A DNA stretch of 64,000 nt from Pseudomonas frederiksbergensis (GTDB taxonomy: Bacteria; Pseudomonadota; Gammaproteobacteria; Pseudomonadales; Pseudomonadaceae): NCBI RefSeq assembly GCF_003732705.1, contig NZ_MOBR01000006.1, positions 353,287-417,286 of the forward strand, written 5' to 3'. A program made the translations under genes and the position numbers. Below, in pieces: positions 46,471-54,261 of this stretch. Each line of letters opens with the position of its first letter. Positions within the stretch are counted from its first letter, which is position 1. Under the pieces are notes generated by a model. That model did not search any database, was not told the origin of the DNA, and worked only from the letters and a program-made list of their open reading frames with translations.

Positions 46471-47391
46471 ATGAGCGAAATGGATGACCTGGCGGCGTTC
46501 GCGGTGTTGATCGAAGCCGGGAGTTTTACCTTGGCAGCCCAGCAATTGGGCTGTAGCAAGGGCCAGCTCTCAAAGCGAATCAGTCTTCTGGAGACGCGGT
46601 TTTCCGTGGTCCTGCTGCAACGCACTACGCGCCGATTGAGTCTCACGGCAGCCGGCGCTGCGCTGTTGCCGCAAGCCCAGGCGCTTGTAGTCCAAGTGGA
46701 ACGAGCGCGTCAGGCATTGGCGCGATTGAAGGACGACATGGCCGGGCCGGTGCGCATGACGGTTCCCGTGTCACTGGGGGAAACCTTCTTCGATGGTTTG
46801 TTGCTGGAGTTCTCCAGCAAATACCCCGAAGTGCAGATCGAACTCGACCTGAGCAACAACTTTCGAGACTTGTCCCGCGATGGTTTTGACTTGGCGGTTC
46901 GCTCCGAGGTGGGCAACGACGAGCGCCTGGTGGCCCGACCGCTACTGGCCTGGCACGAAATGACCTGTGCCAGCCCGGCCTACCTCGAGCAATACGGCGA
47001 ACCGTTGACCCCGCAATCACTCGCCGAACACCGCTGTTTACTTAACAGCCATTACAGCGGCCGCGAAGAATGGCTCTATCACCAGCAGCACGAATTGCTG
47101 CGGGTTCGCGTCTCGGGACCGTTCGCGAGCAATCACTACAGCTTGCTGAAGAAAGCCGCCCTGGCCGGCGCCGGCATTGCGCGGTTGCCGTCGTACCTGC
47201 TGCAAGCGGAATTGGCTGACGGCCGTTTGCGCTGGCTCCTGCGGGATTATCAGACCCGTCGCATGCCGATGTACCTGGTGCATCCGTATCAGGGCGGGTT
47301 GCCGAAACGCACCCAAGTATTGGCCGACTATCTGATTGGCTGGTTCAAACGCAGTGGTGAGGCGTTGGACAGACTCCAACACACCCCATAA
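46471..47391 (+). CDS. LysR-family transcriptional regulator
   Basis: 306 aa from ATG 46471 (MSEMDDLAAFAVLIEAGSF). N-terminal winged HTH (SFTLAAQQLGCSKGQLSKRI) followed by the CrgA-type effector domain (GPVRMTVPVSLGETFF). Probably controls the divergent SDR gene and itself; effector unknown. Confidence 0.92.
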   Translation: MSEMDDLAAFAVLIEAGSFTLAAQQLGCSKGQLSKRISLLETRFSVVLLQRTTRRLSLTAAGAALLPQAQALVVQVERARQALARLKDDMAGPVRMTVPVSLGETFFDGLLLEFSSKYPEVQIELDLSNNFRDLSRDGFDLAVRSEVGNDERLVARPLLAWHEMTCASPAYLEQYGEPLTPQSLAEHRCLLNSHYSGREEWLYHQQHELLRVRVSGPFASNHYSLLKKAALAGAGIARLPSYLLQAELADGRLRWLLRDYQTRRMPMYLVHPYQGGLPKRTQVLADYLIGWFKRSGEALDRLQHTP

Positions 47392-47393
47392 CC

Positions 47394-47486
47394 CTGTGGG
47401 AGCGGGCTTGCTCGCGAAGGCGTCGTGTCAGGCAACATCTATATTGACTGACCCACCGCCTTCGCGACCAGGCTCGCTCCCACAGG
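47394..47486. repeat. REP pair (inverted), GTGGGAGCG type
   Basis: CTGTGGGAGCGGGCTTGCTC and CGACCAGGCTCGCTCCCACA (one arm diverged) over about 45 bases, immediately after the LysR stop. Confidence 0.88.
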
Positions 47487-47556
47487 GGATTTGTGGATAT
47501 ACGTGATAAGAGTTTTTGGAATAAACAGAAGTTGTTCATCGTGATTAGTTATCGAC

Positions 47557-47576
47557 ACCTGTTATTTCTGACAGTA
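47557..47576 (+). promoter_or_regulatory. lux-box-like palindrome upstream of the ACP unit
   Basis: ACCTGTTATTTCTGACAGTA fits the minimal CT-N12-AG spacing of LuxR-family operators and has partly symmetric ends. It lies about 63 bases before the start of the 83-aa gene. One consensus position does not fit, so this is a candidate only. Confidence 0.35.
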
Positions 47577-47638
47577 GAAAACTGCTCAATCGGCTAATAC
47601 ATTGAAAGTCAGGCAGGTTACTGAACAGGAGCAATGTC

Positions 47639-47890
47639 ATGAACAAAGTCGAGTTGAATGACTATCTGGAAACAATGATCCACGTAAAGTCAAAAGTCAT
47701 TGTCGAGCGCAGAATGCTCGATGGCAGCGCGGCCTTGGGCGAGTTGACGATGTATTACTGCCTTCGCCGAATTTTGAAAGGCAAAGCGACGCTTCAAGAT
47801 ATGGGCGTTCTGCATGCCGTTAGTAACATGCTGCAGGTCGCTGGGGTCCTTGGTCCGAACGAGACGCTTGGTTCAAGAATTGAAAATTGA
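47639..47890 (+). CDS. 83-aa protein upstream of an orphan ACP, unknown
   Basis: 83 aa with AGGAG seven bases before the ATG. Predicted all-helical, soluble ([37 protein letters not shown]). No recognised domain. It precedes the acyl carrier protein gene by 19 bases, so the two form an operon. Codon use is AT-richer than in neighbouring genes. Confidence 0.7.
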   Translation: MNKVELNDYLETMIHVKSKVIVERRMLDGSAALGELTMYYCLRRILKGKATLQDMGVLHAVSNMLQVAGVLGPNETLGSRIEN

Positions 47891-47909
47891 TGATCAGGGA
47901 GCGAGAGAA

Positions 47910-48149
47910 ATGTCAGACATAGAAGCGCGTGTAAAAAGAATAATTTGTGACAATTTGGGCGTGAAGCCGGAAGAGTTGAAGAACTCCAACAGCTTTGTTG
48001 AAGATCTAGGCGCCGATTCCCTGGATACGGTTGAACTTGTCATGGCGCTGGAAGAGGAATTTGAAATAGAAATTCCTGACGAAGAAGCTGAAAAAATTAC
48101 AACCGTTCAGGCCGCGATAGACTACGCAGAAAGTCAATTGGGTCTGTAG
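47910..48149 (+). CDS. Acyl carrier protein (orphan paralogue)
   Basis: 79 aa. 4'-phosphopantetheine attachment Ser is S37 in [20 protein letters not shown], and the sequence is close to AcpP throughout. It is not in a fabD-fabG-fabF cluster, so it is probably a second ACP serving a special pathway rather than bulk fatty-acid synthesis. GGGAGCGAGAG precedes the ATG. Terminated by the hairpin at 48167. Confidence 0.93.
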   Translation: MSDIEARVKRIICDNLGVKPEELKNSNSFVEDLGADSLDTVELVMALEEEFEIEIPDEEAEKITTVQAAIDYAESQLGL

Positions 48150-48166
48150 TCGCTGTCAGTCAGAGC

Positions 48167-48194
48167 AAAAAAAACGGCCCGAAGGCCGTTTTTT
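48167..48194. terminator. Bidirectional intrinsic terminator
   Basis: AAAAAACGGCC-CGAA-GGCCGTTTTTT between the convergent ACP and livF genes, with A and T tracts on both sides. Confidence 0.9.
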
Positions 48195-48209
48195 ATTCAC
48201 CGCAAAACC

Positions 48210-48911
48210 TCAACCACCCAAGTACGCCTCACGCACTTTCGGATCAGTCAGCAGCGCTTCACCAGTCCCTTGCATCACCACTCGCCCGTTCTCCAGAACG
48301 TACGCGCGGTCAGCGATTTTCAGTGCCTGGTTGGCGTTTTGCTCCACCAGGAACACCGTCACACCGTCCTTGCGCAGTTGTTCGATGATGTCGAAGATCT
48401 GCTGGATGATGATCGGTGCCAGGCCCAGTGACGGCTCGTCGAGCAGCAACAACTTGGGCTTGCTCATCAGCGCACGGCCGATGGCGAGCATTTGCTGTTC
48501 GCCGCCGGACATGGTGCCGCCGCGTTGGGCAAAGCGCTCTTTCAGGCGTGGGAAAAGTCCGAGAACCTTGTCCATCTGTTCCTGATAATCGCCCTTGTCG
48601 GTGAAGAAGCCGCCCATGGCGAGGTTTTCTTCCACGGTCAGACGGGCGAACACCCGACGACCTTCCGGCACCACGGCAATGCTCTTGCGCATGATCTGCG
48701 CCGAGGTCTGCCCCACGAGTTCTTCACCCATGTATTTGATGCTGCCGCTGTGGGCTTGCGGCGAACCGCACAGCGTCATCAGCAGAGTGGATTTGCCCGC
48801 GCCGTTGGCACCGATCAGGGTGACGATTTCGCCCTGGCGGATTTCCACGTTGACGCTGTGCAGGGCCTGGATCTTGCCGTAGAAGGTGGAAACGTTTTCG
48901 AATTGCAGCAT
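48210..48911 (-). CDS. livF: Branched-chain amino-acid ABC transporter ATPase 2 (BraG/LivF)
   Basis: 233 aa. Walker A GANGAGKSTLL, signature MSGGEQQMLAIGRAL, Walker B LLLLDEPSLGLAP. Last gene of the five-gene branched-chain importer; corresponds to braG of P. aeruginosa. Directly abuts the livG stop. Confidence 0.95.
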   Translation of the reverse strand: MLQFENVSTFYGKIQALHSVNVEIRQGEIVTLIGANGAGKSTLLMTLCGSPQAHSGSIKYMGEELVGQTSAQIMRKSIAVVPEGRRVFARLTVEENLAMGGFFTDKGDYQEQMDKVLGLFPRLKERFAQRGGTMSGGEQQMLAIGRALMSKPKLLLLDEPSLGLAPIIIQQIFDIIEQLRKDGVTVFLVEQNANQALKIADRAYVLENGRVVMQGTGEALLTDPKVREAYLGG

Positions 48912-49679
48912 TTACGCTTCCCCCAGGTAGGCTTTGATCACTTCAGGATTGTCGCGGATCTGTTCCGGCGTGCCGGTGGCCAGGGGCGTGCCCTGGTTGA
49001 TCACGACAATGTGGTCGGAAATGCTCATGACCAGTTTCATGTCGTGTTCGATCAGCAGCACGGTCACATCATGCTCGTTGCGCAGCACGCTGATCAGCGC
49101 CTTGAGGTCTTCGGTTTCCTTCGGGTTCAGGCCGGCGGCCGGTTCGTCGAGCATGAGGATCCGCGGGCGGGTCATCATGCAGCGCGCGATTTCCAGGCGA
49201 CGTTGCTGACCGTAGGCCAGGGTGCCGGCCGGACGGTTGGCGAAAGCCGTGAGGTTGACCTTGTCCAGCCAGTACTCGGCGAATTCCATGGCCTCGCGCT
49301 CGCTCTTGCGGAACGCCGGGGTCTTGAACAGACCGGCCAGGAAGTTGGTGTTCAGGTGGCGGTGCTGGGCGATCAAGAGGTTCTCGACCGCCGTCATGTC
49401 CTTGAACAGCCGCACGTTCTGAAAGGTACGCACCACGCCTTTGCGGGCGATCTCATGGCCGGGCAGGCCTTCGATGGCCTGGCCGTCGAGCAGGATGCTA
49501 CCGCCGCTCGGCTTGTAGAAACCGGTCAGGCAGTTGAACACGGTGGTCTTGCCGGCGCCGTTCGGGCCGATCAATGCCACGACCTGTTTCTCGTGCACGG
49601 TCAGGGCCACGCCGTTGACCGCCAGCAAGCCGCCGAAGCGCATGCTCAGATTTTCGACTTTTAGGATCTCGCGGCTCAT
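48912..49679 (-). CDS. livG: Branched-chain amino-acid ABC transporter ATPase 1 (BraF/LivG)
   Basis: 255 aa. Walker [13 protein letters not shown], signature [13 protein letters not shown], Walker [14 protein letters not shown]. Overlaps livM by four bases. Pairs with LivF to power the importer. Confidence 0.95.
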   Translation of the reverse strand: MSREILKVENLSMRFGGLLAVNGVALTVHEKQVVALIGPNGAGKTTVFNCLTGFYKPSGGSILLDGQAIEGLPGHEIARKGVVRTFQNVRLFKDMTAVENLLIAQHRHLNTNFLAGLFKTPAFRKSEREAMEFAEYWLDKVNLTAFANRPAGTLAYGQQRRLEIARCMMTRPRILMLDEPAAGLNPKETEDLKALISVLRNEHDVTVLLIEHDMKLVMSISDHIVVINQGTPLATGTPEQIRDNPEVIKAYLGEA

Positions 49680-50932
49680 TTGCGCAGCTCCATGTGAGGA
49701 CGTTGCATGGGCAGCAGGCCTTGAGGACGCCAGATCATCATCAGCACCATCAAGGCGCCGAACATCAACATGCGGTATTCACTGAACTCACGCATCATTT
49801 CCGGCAACAGGATCATCACCGTGGCGGCGAGCACGACACCCAGTTGCGAGCCCATGCCGCCCAGCACCACGATGGCGAGGATGGTCGCCGATTCGATGAA
49901 GGTGAAGGACTCCGGTGTCACCAGCCCCTGACGCGCGGCGAAGAAGCTGCCGGCAAAACCGGCGAAGCAGGCACCGAGGGTAAACGCGGAGAGTTTGATG
50001 ATGGTCGGGTTCAGGCCCAACGCACGGCAGGCGATTTCGTCTTCACGCAGCGCTTCCCAGGCACGGCCCAACGGCATGCGCAGCAAGCGGTTGATCACGA
50101 ACAGCGCGAACAGCGCCAGCAACAACGCGATCAGGTAAAGGAAGATCACCTTGTTGATCGAGTTGTATTCCAGGCCGAAGTACTCGTGGAACGTCTGCAT
50201 CCCTTCAGCGGCTTTACGCTCGAAGGTCAGGCCGAAGAACGTGGGCTTCTCGATATTACTGATGCCATTCGGGCCACCGGTGATATCGGTCAGGTTACGC
50301 AGGAACAGACGGATGATTTCACCGAAGCCCAAGGTCACGATCGCCAGGTAGTCACCGCGCAAACGCAGGACCGGGAAGCCGAGCAGGAAGCCGAAGGTGG
50401 CCGCCATCAGCCCGGCAATCGGCAGGCAGATCCAGAAGCTCAGACCGTAGTAGTGCGACAGCAGCGCATAACTGTAGGCGCCGACGGCGTAGAAACCGAC
50501 GTAACCGAGGTCGAGCAGACCAGCCAGGCCGACCACGATGTTCAGGCCAAGGCCCAGCATCACGTAGATCAGCACCAGCGTCGCGATGTCCACCGCGCCG
50601 CGCGAGCCGAAGAACGGCCACACCAGGGCACCGACGATCAGCGCAATGATGATCCAGCGCTGGGTGGTCGGCAGGGTCAGGAAGTTACTGGCCTTGGCCG
50701 GCATCACTGGCATGTTTGGCGAGGATTTCCACGCCGCGCTGATCTGCTGGTCGAACAGCACCCGCAGGAACATCAACACCGAACACACGGCGATGGTGAT
50801 CAGCGTTGAGGTGCTGGTGCCATGGACTTCGAGGTTGATGCCGACGATGGTCAGCTTCAACCCGAGTACCGGATACGCAACAGCCCAAACTAACAGCGCA
50901 CTGAACAACGCCTGTTTAAGATTCCTAGTCAT
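49676..50932 (-). CDS. livM: Branched-chain amino-acid ABC permease (BraE/LivM)
   Basis: 418 aa, about ten transmembrane segments, with the extra N-terminal region before the conserved core ([20 protein letters not shown]) as in P. aeruginosa BraE. The EAA-like loop is [20 protein letters not shown]. Overlaps livH by four bases. Confidence 0.94.
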   Translation of the reverse strand: MTRNLKQALFSALLVWAVAYPVLGLKLTIVGINLEVHGTSTSTLITIAVCSVLMFLRVLFDQQISAAWKSSPNMPVMPAKASNFLTLPTTQRWIIIALIVGALVWPFFGSRGAVDIATLVLIYVMLGLGLNIVVGLAGLLDLGYVGFYAVGAYSYALLSHYYGLSFWICLPIAGLMAATFGFLLGFPVLRLRGDYLAIVTLGFGEIIRLFLRNLTDITGGPNGISNIEKPTFFGLTFERKAAEGMQTFHEYFGLEYNSINKVIFLYLIALLLALFALFVINRLLRMPLGRAWEALREDEIACRALGLNPTIIKLSAFTLGACFAGFAGSFFAARQGLVTPESFTFIESATILAIVVLGGMGSQLGVVLAATVMILLPEMMREFSEYRMLMFGALMVLMMIWRPQGLLPMQRPHMELRK

Positions 50933-51852
50933 ACTTTTTCAACCTCCGGACGGCCCAACAGGCCGGTAGGCCGGAACAACAACACCAGAACCAATAGGCC
51001 GAACGCCACGACGTCCTTGTACTGGTCGCCGAAGATATCGGCACCAAAGGCCTCCGCTACCCCGAGCACAATCCCGCCGAGCATGGCTCCGGGGATGCTG
51101 CCGATACCGCCCAGTACCGCAGCGGTGAAGGCCTTGAGGCCGACGAGGAAACCGGCGTTCGGGTTGATCACGCCGTATTGCATGCTCAGCAGCACGGCCG
51201 CGACGGCCGCCAGTGCGGCACCGATGACGAAGGTCAGGGCGATGATGTTGTTGGTGTTGATGCCCAGCAGGTTGGCCATCTTGATGTCTTCGGCACAGGC
51301 GCGGCAGGCACGACCCAGGCGAGAGCGGGAGATGAACAGCGTCAGGCCGAGCATGGCGACCAGGGTCACCACGAACACCACGATTTGCATGTAGGAAATC
51401 AGCACTTCTTGTGCGCCACCTGGCCCGATGGAGAAATTGCCGGGGATCAGGTTGGGGATGGATTTGTCCTTGGAGTCTTGCGCCAGCAGAACCGTGTTCT
51501 GCAGGAAGATCGACATGCCGATGGCGGAAATCAGCGGGATCAGACGGTTGCTGCCGCGCAAGGGGCGGTAGGCGATCCGTTCGATGCTGTAACCGTAGGC
51601 ACTGGTGACAACGATGGTGGCGAGGAAAGCGGCGGTCATCAACAGCGGAACACTGTCGAGTCCCATCATGGACAGGCCCGCGATGGCGATGAAAGCCACG
51701 TAGGAACCGATCATGTACACCTCGCCGTGGGCGAAGTTGATCATTCCAATGATGCCGTAAACCATCGTATAGCCGATGGCGATCAGGGCATACGTGCTGC
51801 CAATGGTCAGACCATTAACCAGCTGTTGGAAGAAGTGATAGATGTCAGGCAT
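50929..51852 (-). CDS. livH: Branched-chain amino-acid ABC permease (BraD/LivH)
   Basis: 307 aa, exactly the family length, about eight transmembrane segments; [20 protein letters not shown] at the N-terminus and EAA-like [21 protein letters not shown]. First membrane component after a 232-base gap from the binding-protein gene, which contains a terminator. Confidence 0.95.
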   Translation of the reverse strand: MPDIYHFFQQLVNGLTIGSTYALIAIGYTMVYGIIGMINFAHGEVYMIGSYVAFIAIAGLSMMGLDSVPLLMTAAFLATIVVTSAYGYSIERIAYRPLRGSNRLIPLISAIGMSIFLQNTVLLAQDSKDKSIPNLIPGNFSIGPGGAQEVLISYMQIVVFVVTLVAMLGLTLFISRSRLGRACRACAEDIKMANLLGINTNNIIALTFVIGAALAAVAAVLLSMQYGVINPNAGFLVGLKAFTAAVLGGIGSIPGAMLGGIVLGVAEAFGADIFGDQYKDVVAFGLLVLVLLFRPTGLLGRPEVEKV

Positions 51853-52034
51853 TACAGCGCTCCTAAAAACCTGATACGCATTTCACTGGTGGAGTCATTT
51901 TCCCGCTCGAGCCCCGTGGATCTGCATCCACTTCGAATTCGAGGTTTGCCAGCGAACCGCTGATGACGGTTTTGAGATTTTCAGGTGGGGAGACTGGCGG
52001 ATCACGCCAGCGCGGCCCAATACGTTCGTAAAAC

Positions 52035-52060
52035 AAAGCCCACGGCACGCCGTGGGCTTT
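52035..52060 (-). terminator. Terminator between livK and livH
   Basis: AAAGCCCACGGC and GCCGTGGGCTTT form a 11-12 bp stem with A/T ends, 25 bases past the livK stop. Probably a partial terminator giving excess binding protein. Confidence 0.88.
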
Positions 52061-52084
52061 ATTGGCAGTCAGTCAGGCAACGCC

Positions 52085-53212
52085 TTACTGAGGCGAAACT
52101 TCAGTTTTAGGTTTGCCGAAGTGCCACTCGTAGACCACGAATTTGAAGTCTTTCAAGTCGCCCTTGGCGTCGAAGCTCAGGTCGCCAGTCGGGGTTTTGA
52201 AAGTGCCGGCGTGGATGGCAGCAGCCACTTTGGCAGGGTCTTCGCTCTTGGCGGCAGTGATACCACCGGCGATGACTTCAACGGCCGAGTAGGCCGGGAA
52301 CACGAACGGACCGCTCGGGTCTTCTTTCTTGGCTTTGAACGCGTCAGCCAGGGCGACGTTGGCCGGATCCTGGTCGAAGGATTTCGGCAGGGTCACCAAC
52401 AGGCCTTCGGAAGCGTCCTTGGCGATCTGCGAAATGGAGTCGTTACCCACGCCTTCCGGACCCATGAACTTGGCTTTCAGGCCTTTTTCCTGGGATTGAC
52501 GCAGGATCAGACCCAGCTCCGGGTGGTAGCCGCCGTAGTAGACGAAGTCGACGTTGGCTTGCTTGAGCTTGGCGATGATCGAGGAGAAGTCCTTGTCGCC
52601 GGCGTTGATGCCTTCGAACACGGCAACTTTAACGTTTTTGCCTTCAAGGGTTTTCTTCACGGCGGTGGCGATGCCTTCACCGTATTGCTGTTTGTCGTGC
52701 AGCACAGCAACGATTTTCGGTTTGACGTGATCGGCGATGTAGTTACCGGCGGCAGGGCCCTGGGCGCTGTCCAGACCGATAGTACGGAAGATCATTTTGT
52801 AACCACGGGCGGTGATGTCCGGGCTGGTGGCAGCCGGGGTGATCATGATCACGCCTTCGTCTTCGTAGATGTCCGAAGCGGGTTGAGTGGAGCTGGAGCA
52901 CAGGTGACCGACCACGAACTTGACGCCGTCGTTGACGACTTTGTTCGCTACAGCCACGGCTTGTTTCGGATCGCAGGCATCGTCGTATTCAACAGCTTCG
53001 AGCTTCTTGCCGTCGACGCCGCCCTTGGCGTTGATTTGTTCGATGGCCATTTTGGCGCCACTGAACTGCATGTCGCCGTATTGGGCTACCGGGCCGGTTT
53101 TAGGGCCGGCGATACCGATCTTGATGGTGTCAGCTGCGAACGAATGGCTGGCAACCCCGGCCAGAACCATAGCGGCAAACAGTTTGGAAATCTGCTTAGT
53201 AGCCTTAGTCAT
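52085..53212 (-). CDS. livK: Branched-chain amino-acid binding protein (BraC/LivK)
   Basis: 375 aa periplasmic type-I solute-binding protein. Signal peptide ends near SHSFA/ADTIKIG. The mature start (IGIAGPKTGPVAQYGDMQFSG) and VVGHLCSSSTQPASDIY are typical of Leu/Ile/Val-binding proteins. First gene of the braCDEFG-type operon; AGTGGAG precedes the ATG. Confidence 0.95.
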   Translation of the reverse strand: MTKATKQISKLFAAMVLAGVASHSFAADTIKIGIAGPKTGPVAQYGDMQFSGAKMAIEQINAKGGVDGKKLEAVEYDDACDPKQAVAVANKVVNDGVKFVVGHLCSSSTQPASDIYEDEGVIMITPAATSPDITARGYKMIFRTIGLDSAQGPAAGNYIADHVKPKIVAVLHDKQQYGEGIATAVKKTLEGKNVKVAVFEGINAGDKDFSSIIAKLKQANVDFVYYGGYHPELGLILRQSQEKGLKAKFMGPEGVGNDSISQIAKDASEGLLVTLPKSFDQDPANVALADAFKAKKEDPSGPFVFPAYSAVEVIAGGITAAKSEDPAKVAAAIHAGTFKTPTGDLSFDAKGDLKDFKFVVYEWHFGKPKTEVSPQ

Positions 53213-53562
53213 AGTGCTCCACTCTTACTGTTGTAGTTTTTATAGTCCTGGCGCCGTAGCAGCAGAACCGGGTCAGATATCTTGGATATCCTCCGGAAAA
53301 TGCCCCCGGCAACTGTACCGGTACAGTGTAGAGCGCCGATTGTTAGCCTGGGAAGGCAGCGCCGGGGGGCAAAACCTGAGGGTGTCGCTATTTTGAAAGA
53401 AATATACAGAAATGCGGCGGGTTGTTAGCTGGCTAATCGCTTGATTCATCAGCATTCCTTGGCTTTCCTGCGCTTTTCATTCGGTGACTCAATTGCATCC
53501 GGGTTTTTCTGCCGGACCACCGACGTTATCATTCGCGTCGATTTCTTTTCCGGACAGGACCC
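53213..53562. other. Divergent intergenic region livK / DUF2288
   Basis: 350 bases holding the promoters of both genes, a perfect 16-bp palindrome (53312-53327) and a GATATC-TTG-GATATC element (53276-53290). Confidence 0.55.
53312..53327. promoter_or_regulatory. Perfect 16-bp palindrome, candidate operator
   Basis: ACTGTACCGGTACAGT lies about 100 bases before the livK start. It resembles an operator for a dimeric regulator; the spacing (CTGT-N6-ACAG) is wrong for LexA. Regulator unknown. Confidence 0.45.
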
Positions 53563-53868
53563 ATGACTCAAGAACCTAGCACCCTCTATGCCAAACTGCT
53601 TGGTGAGACCGCATCTATTACCTGGAAGGAACTGGAACCGTTCTTCGCCAAGGGTGCCCTATTGTGGGTCGACCCGAGCCTGGATTTGATCGCCGCCGCC
53701 GAAGCCGTGGCGACGGACGAAGGCGAGAAAGTCGCTGCCTGGCTGGCCGCCGACACACTCGCCAAGCTCTCTGAAACGCGGGCGCTGGATCTTTTCGAGC
53801 GCGATCCGCAGCTGTGGGCCGTGGTGGTTTCGCCGTGGATTCTGATCCAGGAAAGGGCGACGAGCTGA
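53563..53868 (+). CDS. DUF2288-family protein
   Basis: 101 aa, soluble, with the family pattern KLLGETASITWKELEPFFAK and VDPSLDLIAAAEAVATDE. Small proteobacterial protein of unknown function, often seen alone. AGGAC lies before the ATG. Confidence 0.85.
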   Translation: MTQEPSTLYAKLLGETASITWKELEPFFAKGALLWVDPSLDLIAAAEAVATDEGEKVAAWLAADTLAKLSETRALDLFERDPQLWAVVVSPWILIQERATS

Positions 53869-54005
53869 CAGGTTGCACCAAATAAGTGCGCCGCTTTATC
53901 GGCTAAAAGTGTGTAGGTGAGTAGCGTGATGGCATGTTGCCGTAGAGAAAGGCCACAGAAGGGTCTTGAAGAGGGTGACGTGCACGTAACGGGAACAGTT
54001 TTATG

Positions 54006-54031
54006 AGCAGCCTGCGGGCTGCTTAATTGTT
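54006..54031 (+). terminator. Intrinsic terminator
   Basis: AGCAGCC-TGCG-GGCTGCT followed by TTAATTGTTT, 137 bases beyond the DUF2288 stop. Either the end of that mRNA or of an unannotated small RNA. Confidence 0.65.
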
Positions 54032-54040
54032 TCTGGATGT

Positions 54041-54130
54041 GATCGTTCCCACGCTCCGCGTGGGAATGCAGCCCGGGACGCTCCGCGTCCCAAAAGCGGA
54101 CGCGGAGCGTCCATTGAGGCATTCCTACGC
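54041..54130. repeat. GTTCCCACGC-family repeat, decayed right end
   Basis: Left arm and inner pair are intact (GATCGTTCCCACGCTCCGCG, GGACGCTCCGCGTCC), but the right outer arm reads GCATTCCTACGCATTAGCGG instead of the usual palindrome. Confidence 0.88.
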
Positions 54131-54149
54131 ATTAGCGGTGAAGTTGAGG

Positions 54150-54240
54150 CCGCCATCGCGAGCAAGCTCGCTCCCACAGGGACCGCGTTCCGTCTGGAGG
54201 AATGCGGTCCTTGTGGGAGCGAGCTTGCTCGCGATGGCGG
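54150..54240. repeat. Long REP palindrome
   Basis: CCGCCATCGCGAGCAAGCTC at left is matched by its full complement at right, and the inner GGACCGC/GCGGTCC also pair, so almost the entire 91 bases fold into one hairpin just past the tubulin-like gene. Confidence 0.92.
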
Positions 54241-54261
54241 CGACTCGGTCTTGCGCTTGGC

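Larger units (their letters stand above)
53869..54261. other. Repeat-rich intergenic region after DUF2288
   Basis: 393 bases: about 130 bases of unique sequence ending in a terminator hairpin at 54006, then a decayed GTTCCCACGC repeat and a long REP palindrome. The unique part has no convincing open frame; a small RNA ending at the hairpin is possible. Confidence 0.5.
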
